Source: DAHUXN01 sp963729815
Lineage (GTDB): Bacteria > Acidobacteriota > Terriglobia > Acidiferrales > UBA7541
DNA length: 64,000 nt
Direction: 5' to 3'
Assembly: GCA_963729815.1 (NCBI GenBank)
Contig: CAVSPU010000002.1
Location: 310,001-374,000 of the forward strand
A program made the translations under genes and the position numbers. Each line of letters opens with the position of its first letter. Position 1 is the first letter of the stretch. The notes under the pieces were generated by a model that saw nothing but the letters and a program-made list of their open reading frames with translations, did no database searches and was not told the origin of the DNA. This document shows, piece after piece, positions 25,500 through 34,186 of this stretch.

Positions 25500-26165
25500 A
25501 TGCCACGACTGTTGATTGTTGATGATGATGATGCGATGCGGAAGGTGCTTCGGTTTCGACTGAAGAATTCCTACGAGATCGTGGACACAGCTTCGCCGGA
25601 AGAGGCGCTCGCGCTGGCGCTTCAGCAGAAACCTGACGCAATTCTCCTCGACCTGATGATGCCGAAATATTCCGGATTTGAGGTATGTCAGGTGCTCTCC
25701 TCCATGAGCTTCACGCAAATGATTCCCATTCTGATCGTCTCGGGCGAATCGGCGGAACGTTATAAGACTTTCTGCGAGAATCTGGGCGCGAAAGGCTATT
25801 TTCAGAAGCCGGTCGATTTCGAGGCTCTTGAGAGTCGTCTCACTATGGTTCTGGGCAGCAGGAGCGGCGATCGCCGGTCGGAGGCTCGTGTCAAATTACG
25901 CGTCATGCTGAAGCTGAAAGGATCGGACGCAAAGGGCCAACCCTTCGAACTGCTCGCCGCTACGGAAAACGTCAGCGCGCATGGTTTTCTTTGTGGCTGC
26001 ACTGCAGTGGTGAAGAAAGATGCGATCGTCGACGTGTTTCTGATGTCCGCAGGGCAGCAGGCAGTTGGCAAAGCGCGTGTAGCTCGCGTTGAATGGCCGG
26101 AGACGCCGGGGCAACGCTGCGGTTTTCAATTTGTCAGCGACCCGCTTGACTGGGTGCTGCGTTGA
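25500..26165 (+). CDS. Response regulator with C-terminal PilZ domain
   Basis: A 221-residue protein behind a good ribosome site (CAGGAG). The receiver (1-118) has 'IVDDDDAM', phospho-Asp51 in 'ILLDLMMPKYSG', and Lys in 'FQKPVD'. A PilZ-like domain follows, with the c-di-GMP motif R126-x3-R130 in 'RRSEAR' and N157-x-S159-x2-G162 in 'ENVSAHG'. The Asn in place of Asp is a common variant. It probably joins kinase output to c-di-GMP made by the nearby diguanylate cyclase. A likely effect on motility, pili or secretion is inference. Confidence 0.82.
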   Translation: MPRLLIVDDDDAMRKVLRFRLKNSYEIVDTASPEEALALALQQKPDAILLDLMMPKYSGFEVCQVLSSMSFTQMIPILIVSGESAERYKTFCENLGAKGYFQKPVDFEALESRLTMVLGSRSGDRRSEARVKLRVMLKLKGSDAKGQPFELLAATENVSAHGFLCGCTAVVKKDAIVDVFLMSAGQQAVGKARVARVEWPETPGQRCGFQFVSDPLDWVLR

Positions 26166-26317
26166 ACCAGCCGAATGTGTTGCTCTTGCCGTTTAGACGG
26201 GAACTAGTTCGCCGCGCAGCGTGGGCAGGATGAAAGCCCAGGGCTCCCGATTGTTTCCGAATCCCCCGGGACTCAACCAGAACCGCTGCGGGTCGCTTGC
26301 GACAAAGGCCCAATCGA

Positions 26318-26809
26318 TTATTTCTTATGGCTTGGATCATCGTTAGGATTGATGTAGTTGAACTGTAACGGAGACATGCCGTGGACTTGGACCACAACGT
26401 CTCCGCCGGCCATCACGTAATGATGCATGTCGGGATCGAGATAAGCGAAACTGCCGGCCGGAAAATCAGCCATCTTGCTCTCCTCAAAGCGATCCCCCAT
26501 ACCGAACTTCAAAGTCCCGGAGATGACGGTGACGTTTTCCCGCTGAGGATGCCAATGGGGTGCAATGCGGTATCCGTCGGGCATCTTCAAGCGTATGGTG
26601 TAATCCCCGCTGGTGGCGCTGGGGTTGCCTTCGAGCACTGCGAGCTGCGCGCCCGGAGGCACGAATGCCGGTGCCGGACCGTAGGGGATGGCATCAGGTG
26701 TGAACGCATTTTTTTCAGAAGAAGCGCTCTGAGCGCCAATCGTGAAGAACAGGCCCGCCCCACACAACAATCCGATCAGTACAAGCGTGAAGTACACGTT
26801 CCGTTTCAT
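26318..26809 (-). CDS. Exported cupin-domain protein
   Basis: A 163-residue protein with a signal peptide (residues 5-27, 'FTLVLIGLLCGAGLFFTIGA') and one cupin barrel. 'APHWHPQRENVTVISG' supplies the first cupin motif with the His pair and Glu. 'FPAGSFAYLDPDMHHYVMAGG' (two parts) supplies the second with the distal His. It probably binds a metal in the periplasm; an enzymatic function cannot be assigned. It is transcribed divergently from the winged-helix/TPR regulator. Confidence 0.8.
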   Translation of the reverse strand: MKRNVYFTLVLIGLLCGAGLFFTIGAQSASSEKNAFTPDAIPYGPAPAFVPPGAQLAVLEGNPSATSGDYTIRLKMPDGYRIAPHWHPQRENVTVISGTLKFGMGDRFEESKMADFPAGSFAYLDPDMHHYVMAGGDVVVQVHGMSPLQFNYINPNDDPSHKK

Positions 26810-26958
26810 GATTCTTCCTCCGTCGTTGGAAATTGATCGGCCAGAGTATTCCCTTAACTATAGGCTTGTTTCAATTGAGACGAGATAACTTTCTCATATC
26901 TTTCGTATATCGTCGTAAACTACTGAATCCTGGAGGATAATGCCTTCAAGAGAGCCTT

Positions 26959-28767
26959 ATGCGGCCTGCAGAACGGGCAGTTGGCGAAATTGAGCTGGAC
27001 CTTGGGCGCTACGAACTTCGTCGCCGTGGACGGCGCGTGAAGTTAGAGAAGAAGCCCATGGAGCTGCTGATTTTTCTTGTTGGCAGGAGAGAGCAGATGG
27101 TTTCGCGTAAGGACATTGTTACGAAACTTTGGCGTTCGGACCTTTTTATTGATACCCAACCAAACATCAACAACATTGTGAGAAAAATCCGGGCCGCCTT
27201 GGGCGACAACTCAGCCAGGCCGCGGTTCTTAGAGACCGTAGTGGGGAAAGGGTACCGATTCATCGGCCCGGTGCGCGTGATTGATGCTCGCTTCCAGCAG
27301 CCAGATTTCGAACGAAGTCCAACCGGCGAGGCCAGCGGGAATCGTGTCTCAGTCTGGGGCGAACACCCGTCCCTCGCCGTACTGCCACTGTTTCTTCTCG
27401 GAAGCATTTCTGATGACCAGGGCGTATCCCTCGGCTTTGCAGACGCGCTGGTATCGCGCCTCGGAAACCTGCAGGGCGTGAATGTCTTACCGACCTCCGC
27501 AGTGCTGAACGTACCGGCCGAAATGACAGCTTCGGATGCCGGTTCACGCCTTGGCGTCCGCTTTATAGTCCATGGCGCCATCCGGAAGTCAAAGGGGCAA
27601 TGGCGCCTTTCATTGGAGATGTTTGACACACATTTGCAGAGCGCGAGCTTTACACGGAAATGCGATCTCGACGTCAATCGTCTGTCCGACCTTGAAGATG
27701 AGATTGCCAAACAAATCTCGAGCGCATTGAACAGGCCGCTGCGTCTACCGGCAGTCCAACGCCGTCCACGATACAGCAAGGATCCGCTGGCTTATGCGGA
27801 ATTCATGAGCGGCTACCGGCTTAGCTCCTCCGGCGATCCTGCGTTGCTGGACGAAGCGGCGCAGCGCCTGAGTAATGCGGTTTCTCGAGATCCCGGTTTC
27901 TCCCTTGCCCATGCGACCCTTTCGTTTGTCTGCGCAACGCGGCACTTCGAATTCGACCCAGCCAGTATGTGGCTCGAGAAAGCAGAGTTTCACTGCCGTC
28001 GCGCGCTTGAAGTGGATCCGGATTTGCCCGAAGGGCACGTTGCCAAAGCCTTCCTGCTATGGGGACCGTCGAAAAATTTCCAGCATCTCGAAGCGATTGC
28101 CGAGCTGCGCCAGGCACTCGCCCTGCAGAACAATCTGCCTCATGCTTACAACCGCTTGGGCACAATCTTGGCGCACATCGGTCTGCTTGATCACGCGCGT
28201 GAAATGTATGAGAGAGGACGGCCGTTCCATCCGAGAAAGGCAGTCAGTCACAGCATTGTTCAGGTCTATATTTGGAGTCGAGAGTACGAATTGGCTCGGG
28301 AAGAAATTCAAGCGTGGCGAGCCGAGAACCCACGGAACAAGTATCCCGCCTATTTTGCCCCCCAGCCAGCCATGATGACGGGGGATTGGAAAGAGGCGAA
28401 AGCTCGGCTCGACGAAGCGGTTCAACTCTTGCCCGAAGAACCACTCATCCTCAGTCTACAGGGGGTCTTTTACGCTCTAACTGGGAAAGTCGAGCAGGCG
28501 CTGGGGTGCGTGACCCAGGCGTGCGCTAGCCCAAAATCCTTCGGACATGCCCACCATTCTTACTACCAGATCGCATGCATACTGGCGATGTTGGAGCGGC
28601 GTGAAGCGGCCTTTGAATGGCTCGAGCGGAGCGTCAGCACAGGATTCGCGTGCTGGCCATTTTTTGTGAAGGACCCGTGCTTGGAGAATCTGCGCCGCCT
28701 CCCCGAGTTTGAAGTCTTGGTGAGCGCTTTGCAGGCCAAGTATCCGGACCCCCTGGGATTGCTGTAA
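26959..28767 (+). CDS. CadC-like winged-helix regulator with TPR repeats
   Basis: A 602-residue protein. Residues 8-105 form an OmpR-type DNA-binding domain ('YELRRRGRRVKLEKKPMELL' region, 'FIDTQPNINNIVRKIRAALGD', 'FLETVVGKGYRF'). Residues 130-260 resemble the FlgO/adenylate-cyclase-associated domain ('LAVLPLFLLGSISDDQGVSLGF', two parts). The rest is TPR repeats (about 280-580). No transmembrane helix is visible, so it is probably cytosolic. Such regulators are abundant in Acidobacteria. The target is unknown; the divergent cupin gene is one candidate. Confidence 0.8.
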   Translation: MRPAERAVGEIELDLGRYELRRRGRRVKLEKKPMELLIFLVGRREQMVSRKDIVTKLWRSDLFIDTQPNINNIVRKIRAALGDNSARPRFLETVVGKGYRFIGPVRVIDARFQQPDFERSPTGEASGNRVSVWGEHPSLAVLPLFLLGSISDDQGVSLGFADALVSRLGNLQGVNVLPTSAVLNVPAEMTASDAGSRLGVRFIVHGAIRKSKGQWRLSLEMFDTHLQSASFTRKCDLDVNRLSDLEDEIAKQISSALNRPLRLPAVQRRPRYSKDPLAYAEFMSGYRLSSSGDPALLDEAAQRLSNAVSRDPGFSLAHATLSFVCATRHFEFDPASMWLEKAEFHCRRALEVDPDLPEGHVAKAFLLWGPSKNFQHLEAIAELRQALALQNNLPHAYNRLGTILAHIGLLDHAREMYERGRPFHPRKAVSHSIVQVYIWSREYELAREEIQAWRAENPRNKYPAYFAPQPAMMTGDWKEAKARLDEAVQLLPEEPLILSLQGVFYALTGKVEQALGCVTQACASPKSFGHAHHSYYQIACILAMLERREAAFEWLERSVSTGFACWPFFVKDPCLENLRRLPEFEVLVSALQAKYPDPLGLL

Positions 28768-28861
28768 CTCGGCATAGGAAGATAACACACGATAATCTTC
28801 AACGATGCGAAGTACGAATTCAGACGGTTGTAGTGTTTGCAGATATTGCTGAAAGCAAGGA

Positions 28862-28878
28862 AAGTTTGGTTGCGGGGG
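28862..28878. repeat. Distal attachment-site-like copy of the tRNA-fMet 3' end
   Basis: AAGTTTGGTTGCGGGGG is identical over 17 bp to 30586-30602, which covers the 3' end of the initiator tRNA gene (acceptor stem, CCA and 5 nt beyond). It is in the same orientation and 1.7 kb away, on the side where an element inserted at the tRNA 3' end would lie. Confidence 0.7.
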
Positions 28879-28971
28879 CCTGCAACGTACCGAATTAATT
28901 GGTGATCGCATTCCGCGTTGAACTTTTACGCGCTGCTTAGAAAAACTTCTGGTGATTCAAAAAATCTGCTC

Positions 28972-29574
28972 TCAGTAACCCAGATGGCGAAGGGCCATCC
29001 GGGCGGTTCGCTTGAGTTCTGTCCTCGTTGAGCCATTTGCGGCCTGGATGGATAGACCGGCGATAATCGTCGAAAGATACCTCGTATAGTCGTCTACGTT
29101 AACGCCCTTCGGCAACTCTCCGTTCTTCCGCGCTCTTAGAAGGCGCTCCCTAATGGCGACTTGATTCTGTCTGCGAATCTCCGTCATTAGATCTCTGGCC
29201 GGCGCAGCGTCCAGGCTACAGCCCACCGCGCCCGTCAACGTCATGCAGGTCGGCGGATGGCCGGGCGTGGTAAGGAATGCAACCGTGTTGTGGAAGAGCG
29301 CGCGAACAACCTTTTCGAGAGTCGGTTCCTCCAGTGCCTTAACTGCGTATTGCACTCGCATTTCCATATAACGTCTTACCGCGAGTTGAAACAACGCGTT
29401 CTTGTCACCGAAGGCGGCATAGATGCTTGAGGGGTTGAGACCCATCGCGTCAGTAAGATCGGCCATGGATGTTCCCTCGTACCCGCGTTCCCAAAATAGC
29501 AACATCGCCGCCTCAAGAGCCGCGTCTTTATCGAAGTTGATCGGTCGTCCCGTCTTTCCGTTCCCTGTTTTCAT
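28972..29574 (-). CDS. TetR/AcrR family regulator
   Basis: A 200-residue repressor. The N-terminal helix-turn-helix is 'TSMADLTDAMGLNPSSIYAAFGDKNALF' (read in two parts, residues about 35-62), preceded by 'FDKDAALEAAMLLFWERGYEG'. The C-terminal ligand domain has 'TLTGAVGCSLDAAP' typical of the AefR/YbiH-like subgroup. The ATG at 29574 fits family length; an earlier in-frame start at 29640 adds a basic tail. Divergent placement next to the SDR gene suggests it represses that gene in the absence of a small ligand. Confidence 0.85.
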   Translation of the reverse strand: MKTGNGKTGRPINFDKDAALEAAMLLFWERGYEGTSMADLTDAMGLNPSSIYAAFGDKNALFQLAVRRYMEMRVQYAVKALEEPTLEKVVRALFHNTVAFLTTPGHPPTCMTLTGAVGCSLDAAPARDLMTEIRRQNQVAIRERLLRARKNGELPKGVNVDDYTRYLSTIIAGLSIQAANGSTRTELKRTARMALRHLGY

Positions 29575-29653
29575 GCGTTTGCCTGTCACTCTTCCTATTA
29601 GACTCAAAACTTTTGGAATCGATGCACCCCCTCGCGACATCTGTAATGAGTGT

Positions 29654-29668
29654 TCCGGATTACCCGGA
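29654..29668. promoter_or_regulatory. Candidate TetR operator
   Basis: TCCGG-N5-CCGGA is a perfect inverted repeat in the gap between the divergent TetR and SDR genes, where a TetR protein would bind. No experiment or conserved motif backs it. Confidence 0.3.
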
Positions 29669-29728
29669 TGGACGACGCAAGATTGAAATCCGGTGCAATG
29701 GCAATTTCAATTCGCGAAGGGAGCAATT

Positions 29729-30463
29729 ATGGGAAAGCTTGAGGGTAAGGTTGCAGTCATCACAGGTGGATCGAGCGGCATGGCGCTGGCGAGCGCCAAG
29801 CGGTTCGTTGAAGAAGGCGCCTACGTTTTCATCACGGGCCGGAGGCAGGAGACGCTCGACGAGGCCGTCAAGCTGATTGGCCGGAACGTGACCGGCGTGC
29901 GCGGCGACGCGGCCAATCTCGACGACCTCGACCGTTTGTTCGACACGGTCAAGCGGGAAAAGGGCAGGATCGACGTCCTGTACGCGAGCGCCGGCATGGG
30001 CGAAGCCGTCCCACTGGGCGAGATTACCGAGCAGCATTTCGATGCGACCTTCGGCCTGAATACGCGCGGTACGCTATTTACGGTTCAGAAGGCGGTGCCG
30101 CTGTTCAACGATGGCGGATCGATCTTCATGACCGGGTCAGTTGCTTCGGTGAAAGGTTTTCCTGGTTACGGCGTGTATTCGGCGAGCAAGGCGGCGTTGC
30201 GCTCATTCGCACGCACTTGGCTCAACGAACTGAAGAACAGGAATATCCGGGTGAACGTCCTGAGCCCGGGACCGATCGCCACGCCGATGCAGGACCAAGT
30301 TCTCACCGAGGAGGCGAAGCGGATGTTCGAATCCCTGATCCCGCGGGGAAAGATGGGTCGTCCTGAGGAAATTGCGGCGGTCGCGCTGTTTCTTGCTTCA
30401 GACGATTCGAGCTTCGTGAATGGGGTGGAGTTGTCTGTCGACGGCGGCATGTCGGCCATCTGA
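29729..30463 (+). CDS. Short-chain dehydrogenase/reductase
   Basis: A 244-residue SDR. The cofactor motif reads 'TGGSSGMA' (12-19), a variant of TGxxxGIG with Ala at the last Gly. Arg38-Arg39 after the second strand suggest NADPH preference. Catalytic residues are Asn111, Ser137 ('FMTGSVAS'), Tyr150 and Lys154 ('YSASK'). 'SPGPIATPM' follows. The substrate is unknown. The ATG follows GGGAG; an earlier start at 29693 has no ribosome site. It is likely controlled by the divergent TetR protein and ends at a strong hairpin. Confidence 0.88.
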   Translation: MGKLEGKVAVITGGSSGMALASAKRFVEEGAYVFITGRRQETLDEAVKLIGRNVTGVRGDAANLDDLDRLFDTVKREKGRIDVLYASAGMGEAVPLGEITEQHFDATFGLNTRGTLFTVQKAVPLFNDGGSIFMTGSVASVKGFPGYGVYSASKAALRSFARTWLNELKNRNIRVNVLSPGPIATPMQDQVLTEEAKRMFESLIPRGKMGRPEEIAAVALFLASDDSSFVNGVELSVDGGMSAI

Positions 30464-30480
30464 ATCGGGATGCGAGAGAG

Positions 30481-30517
30481 GCGAAGGGATCAGCCCACGT
30501 GGGCGATCCCCTTCGCT
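30481..30517 (+). terminator. Long hairpin terminator after the SDR gene
   Basis: GCGAAGGGATC-A-GCCCAC pairs with GTGGGC-GATCCCCTTCGC, a near-perfect stem of about 17 bp with one bulge and almost no loop, followed by TCTT. It marks the end of the SDR transcript and separates it from the tRNA gene on the other strand. Confidence 0.6.
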
Positions 30518-30590
30518 CTTAAAGCTATAGTCCTAACTAGCAATTCGGATGGCTGCAGGGTGAGCCGAAGTTCTTTAATCAGAAGAAGTT

Positions 30591-30667
<77 letters not shown>

Positions 30668-30672
30668 CACAG

Positions 30673-30702
30673 ATGATAGCGGAAAGCATCGAGAGCGGTC
30701 AA
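30673..30702 (-). promoter_or_regulatory. Promoter of the initiator tRNA gene
   Basis: On the minus strand TTGACC (30697-30702) and TATCAT (30673-30678) are 18 nt apart; the -10 ends 5 nt before the mature tRNA, so transcription starts close to its first base. Confidence 0.65.
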
Positions 30703-30762
30703 ACGATTCAACGCGATTCGGAAAAACCGTGGTAATGCATGCGAGAACAGACTGCGGCCGAT

Positions 30763-31209
30763 TCACCAGGAGCTGTAGGCAGTATTCTCGAACGAAGAGA
30801 CGGCGTCTGACGCAGAGTGCACATCGGTGATTCCGCCGCTCGATGTTTCATCGGGGCTCATCAAGACATCCGACGTCACGACGACCCAGTCCTTCGCGCC
30901 CGTGATTGGATCATTTGGAATTTCCCCCAGGTAACCCGCGCTCACCAGGTCATCCAGCGACTGCGGAGCCTGCTCTTTGTCGAGCGTGTATTGCTCAATC
31001 GCGCTGCGCAGCACGGAGAGGTCGTGATGCAGCGCTGCCTCCTTCGCTCGCGTGATCGACCGGTCGTAGCGCACCGCCGCCATCCCCGCAAGTATCATGA
31101 TGATCGTGACCACGATCGTGAGCTCGAGCAGCGTAAAGCCCGCGGCCACGCGGCTCGCCCGGTCGCTCCGCAGCGTGAAAATGTGCTTGTTCTCGTGTTC
31201 GCGAATCAC
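30763..31209 (-). CDS. Type II secretion/type IV pilin-like protein (GspG type)
   Basis: A 148-residue pseudopilin. The GTG at 31209 is preceded by AGGAG 8 nt away, inside the stop region of the upstream gene, so this start is well supported. A short basic leader ends at Gly24, followed by the prepilin sequence 'FTLLELTIVV' with Glu at +5 and a hydrophobic N-terminal helix. The C-terminal half has 'LSVLRSAIEQYTLDKEQAP' and 'LGEIPNDPITGAKDWVVV', the major-pseudopilin pattern. It is the last gene in the secretin operon. Confidence 0.85.
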   Translation of the reverse strand: MIREHENKHIFTLRSDRASRVAAGFTLLELTIVVTIIMILAGMAAVRYDRSITRAKEAALHHDLSVLRSAIEQYTLDKEQAPQSLDDLVSAGYLGEIPNDPITGAKDWVVVTSDVLMSPDETSSGGITDVHSASDAVSSFENTAYSSW

Positions 31210-31220
31210 AAGCGATTCTC

Positions 31221-31709
31221 CTACCAATCTGAGTATTTGGTGCCGTCCAGTCCAGTGCCTTGCGATTTTGAAAATACGTCGAAGACGTCCTGTCCTCCCC
31301 AACTATCCGAATCCGCGTCGTCCTGCACGGAACGCAGTCCCCAATCCGTGTTGCCGGTCATCGGATCGACAGGAATCTTTCGCAGGAATCGCACGTGACG
31401 GTCGGGCGCTCCCGCCAACTGCACCCCATCAACCAAAGTTTGTAGGTCCGGCGGATATCCTTCCGTGCCCGCCTGGACTTGGATCAAGTTGTGGTCGGCG
31501 GCATCTTTGTAGCGATCGACCGCATCGCGCATTTGGCGCAAGTCGTAGTGCAATTCCGCCTCTCGTTGACGCTTGATCTGCACGCGCGCCATCGGCACGG
31601 CCATTCCTGCAAGAACCACCAGGATGCCGCAGGCGACCATCAGTTCGAGCAGAGTCATGCCAGTATCGGAGCCTGCAACCCATCGAGTTTTTGCCTTTGT
31701 CCGCTGCAT
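31221..31709 (-). CDS. Type II secretion pseudopilin (GspG type)
   Basis: A 162-residue protein. The leader ends at Gly17, followed by 'MTLLELMVACGILVVL', with Glu22 at +5 and a Met at +1. The globular part has 'YDLRQMRDAVDRYKDAADHN' and 'KIPVDPMTGNTDWGL', matching the paralogue downstream (30763-31209), so the pair arose by duplication. It is 13 nt after the secretin gene and 11 nt before the second pseudopilin. Prepilin peptidase, ATPase and platform genes are not in the window. Confidence 0.85.
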   Translation of the reverse strand: MQRTKAKTRWVAGSDTGMTLLELMVACGILVVLAGMAVPMARVQIKRQREAELHYDLRQMRDAVDRYKDAADHNLIQVQAGTEGYPPDLQTLVDGVQLAGAPDRHVRFLRKIPVDPMTGNTDWGLRSVQDDADSDSWGGQDVFDVFSKSQGTGLDGTKYSDW

Positions 31710-31722
31710 GAGTTCTTTCCCG

Positions 31723-34011
31723 CTACTGAACCTGAATTGTCACCGTCCCGCTGGTCATTGGAATCGGCTTCTGTTGCGAATCGCGGGCGTTCACTTGCAC
31801 AATTTGAATTTGAGATGATCCCGGCGCGATGGCCTTGATCACAATTCCGAGAAGTGTTCCTGTTCCGTTGATGCCCGGAGTGTTGGGCCGCCTTGTTGCG
31901 GACACCACAGCTTGCCCTTGTTGCGCATTCACTTGCTGAACGATGGCAATTTCCTGTGTGCCGCCCGAGAGGAAGCCGCCGTTGCGAATGTCTTCGATTT
32001 GAATTACGGCTGGATTGTATTGGAGCATGAGCGGAATGGAGAAAAGGTCGTGTGCGTTATCGACGGAAAGACCAACCGTCATGGTATCGCCGGGTTTGAG
32101 CGATATCGTCGCAGGCTGGAACTCCAGGGCGGTGCCCGTTCCTATCACGGGAGCAGCGGCGTTCGGCGCAGTTGCGCTTGTACTTGGGGTGGCGCCGGAG
32201 ACAGAACCAGGGTTCTGCGGTTCGGATGCCGCCGTCGGCAGCAGCAGTGCGTCGTCATTTGCCGAATAGACCCGCACATTGGCGTCCGTGCCCGCCGCCA
32301 GCGTGCGCAAGTCATCCGTCGTGATGTCAGGCATGCGCACGACGTGAGGAATCAGGGCGATCAAGACTTCGTCATCTTCATTTTGTACATCTTCGCTCGA
32401 GAAGAAATAACGCAGAAAAGGAATGCGCGCCACGCCGGGCCAGCCGCTGAGCGACTTCGACTCCGTTCTCGTGATGAGGCCGCTTAGGATGCTCGTCTCG
32501 CCGTCGCGCAACCGTATATCATCCTCAGACTTTCGCGAGCTGATGATCGGTTGTTGAATTCCGCCGATGTTGCTCTCGCCGGTGACCGAAGAGACCTCGA
32601 TTGAGAGCTTCATGCTCACGTCGCCATCCGGGTGAACTCGCGGCGTCACCGACAAAATTACTCCCACATCCTGATACTGGAATTGCGTGTTCACCAATGG
32701 GCTGATCCCCGTGCTGCCGCTCACTCCGAGCCCTGCCTGGAAGCTTCCGGTGGCGATTGGAATCTTGTCGCCAATGGAAACCTTCGCCGTCGCGCCGTCC
32801 GTGATGCGCACCGTCGGGTCCTGAATGATCCGCGTCGTGCTGTCGGTAAGCAGCGCATTCAAGGTCGCGCCCGGCAACGTCAGGCTGTAATCGGCCGACG
32901 ACAAATGCGCCAGATTATTGAGCGTGATCTGCGGTGTTGGTGTCGTTGTCGTGGTCGTCGACGAAGTCGTGCTTGTGCTCGAACTGGGTTGGACCGATGT
33001 CCTCGGCGTGAACGCCAGGCTCGCGCTTTGGCCAGGCTGAATTCCTAGAGTTCGTTCGCGGTCCACCCGCGCCTCGAGCACGTCCACTTGAATGACGACC
33101 TCCGCCCTCGGTTTGTCCAGGCCGTCGATGATTTTGCTTGCCAGCATGAGCTTGTCTGGCGTGGCGCGAATGACAATCGCATTGTCCGAGGCCACTTGCT
33201 GGATCCGCGTGATGTCGAGCAGTTGCCGGAGGCCGTTCATGACCTCAGTGAGTTCCTGGGGGGTCGTGTTGTTGCGCAAGTAAAAAGTCTGAACCTCTTC
33301 GTCTTCCAGATTTCGCCGGTTCTGCACATTGTCCTGGGCCACCAGGATGATGTTGCTCGTCACCGGCTTCCAGAATGCGCCGCTTTCGAGCGACACGGCA
33401 TCCAGCGCTTGCTCCAGCGTCACATTTGGCAAGTCCACCGTGATGCTCTTCGGGACGAAGTTCGGATCGAAAATCACGCTCAATCCGGCGAGCTGTCCAA
33501 TCGTCCTGAAAATCACGCGCGCATCCATGTTGGACCATTTCACGTTGATCGGTTCGCGCGAGAGAGGTTTCAATTCCGGAGGCGCGGACATCAGCCCGGT
33601 ATCCTCCGGCGCGGCAACGCCGACCGGTTTGGGCCGCGAGGCCGCCTGGACTTTGGCTAGAAGAGCGAGGGTTTTCTGGGCCTCTTGGGTTGCGATGGCA
33701 CTGGAGGGGTCGATAGCTTCGGCCTTCTGAAATTCGGAAAGGGCGAGCTCGAGTTCGCCTTTATTCAGCGCCTTTTCGCCTTGCTCCACATGGAATTGGC
33801 CGGCTTCAAATCGCGCCCGGATGTCGCTGAGTTTATACTCGGCGTTGAGAGGATCCCGCTTGAGCGCTTTGTCGTATTCGACGACGGCGGTGTCGTAATC
33901 GCCCGTGACTTCGGCCTTCTTGCCGATCTTGAAGTCCGGATTTCCCTTTGGACAGCCCGCCAGCGATAACGCAGCAAGCGCCAGAAAAGAAGCGATTAAA
34001 ATACGGCGCAA
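31723..34011 (-). CDS. Secretin lipoprotein with TPR and C-terminal cohesin-like domain
   Basis: A 762-residue outer-membrane secretin. TTG at 34011 has GGAGG 6 nt upstream and opens a lipoprotein signal (LSLAGC, Cys20). TPR-like repeats (about 25-110) precede an STN-like region ('VKWSNMDARVIFRTIGQLAGL'), a NolW domain ('FYLRNNTTPQELTEVMNGL') and the secretin core ('YQDVGVILSVTPRVHPDG', 'SGLITRTESKSLSGWPGVARIPFL' in part). A Ser/Thr tract lies at 32938-32990. The last ~110 residues ('KPGDTMTVGLSVDNAHDLFSI' and on) resemble a cohesin-type beta sandwich, unusual at the end of a secretin. It probably exports proteins with the two pseudopilins. Confidence 0.85.
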   Translation of the reverse strand: MRRILIASFLALAALSLAGCPKGNPDFKIGKKAEVTGDYDTAVVEYDKALKRDPLNAEYKLSDIRARFEAGQFHVEQGEKALNKGELELALSEFQKAEAIDPSSAIATQEAQKTLALLAKVQAASRPKPVGVAAPEDTGLMSAPPELKPLSREPINVKWSNMDARVIFRTIGQLAGLSVIFDPNFVPKSITVDLPNVTLEQALDAVSLESGAFWKPVTSNIILVAQDNVQNRRNLEDEEVQTFYLRNNTTPQELTEVMNGLRQLLDITRIQQVASDNAIVIRATPDKLMLASKIIDGLDKPRAEVVIQVDVLEARVDRERTLGIQPGQSASLAFTPRTSVQPSSSTSTTSSTTTTTTPTPQITLNNLAHLSSADYSLTLPGATLNALLTDSTTRIIQDPTVRITDGATAKVSIGDKIPIATGSFQAGLGVSGSTGISPLVNTQFQYQDVGVILSVTPRVHPDGDVSMKLSIEVSSVTGESNIGGIQQPIISSRKSEDDIRLRDGETSILSGLITRTESKSLSGWPGVARIPFLRYFFSSEDVQNEDDEVLIALIPHVVRMPDITTDDLRTLAAGTDANVRVYSANDDALLLPTAASEPQNPGSVSGATPSTSATAPNAAAPVIGTGTALEFQPATISLKPGDTMTVGLSVDNAHDLFSIPLMLQYNPAVIQIEDIRNGGFLSGGTQEIAIVQQVNAQQGQAVVSATRRPNTPGINGTGTLLGIVIKAIAPGSSQIQIVQVNARDSQQKPIPMTSGTVTIQVQ

Positions 34012-34186
34012 ATCGGACCTCCGCCGAAAGTTGAATTGCCCATTCAGTCTAGCACCCACCCTATGATGCAACAACGAAACCGTGCGTTGTCGTTACAATT
34101 CCGTGACTGCCCAATTGAATAGCCCCTCATCCTCATCGAAAGTCACCGGCTTGCTCGTGCACGCGGCGGCGGATATCATACGAACG

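Noticed and set aside
26940..26990. ATG right after GGAGG upstream of the winged-helix regulator
   Set aside because: It is out of frame with the regulator and opens only a short frame; 26959 keeps the DNA-binding domain whole.
29575..29640. Earlier start for the TetR gene (29640)
   Set aside because: It adds a non-family extension into the divergent promoter region with no better ribosome site.
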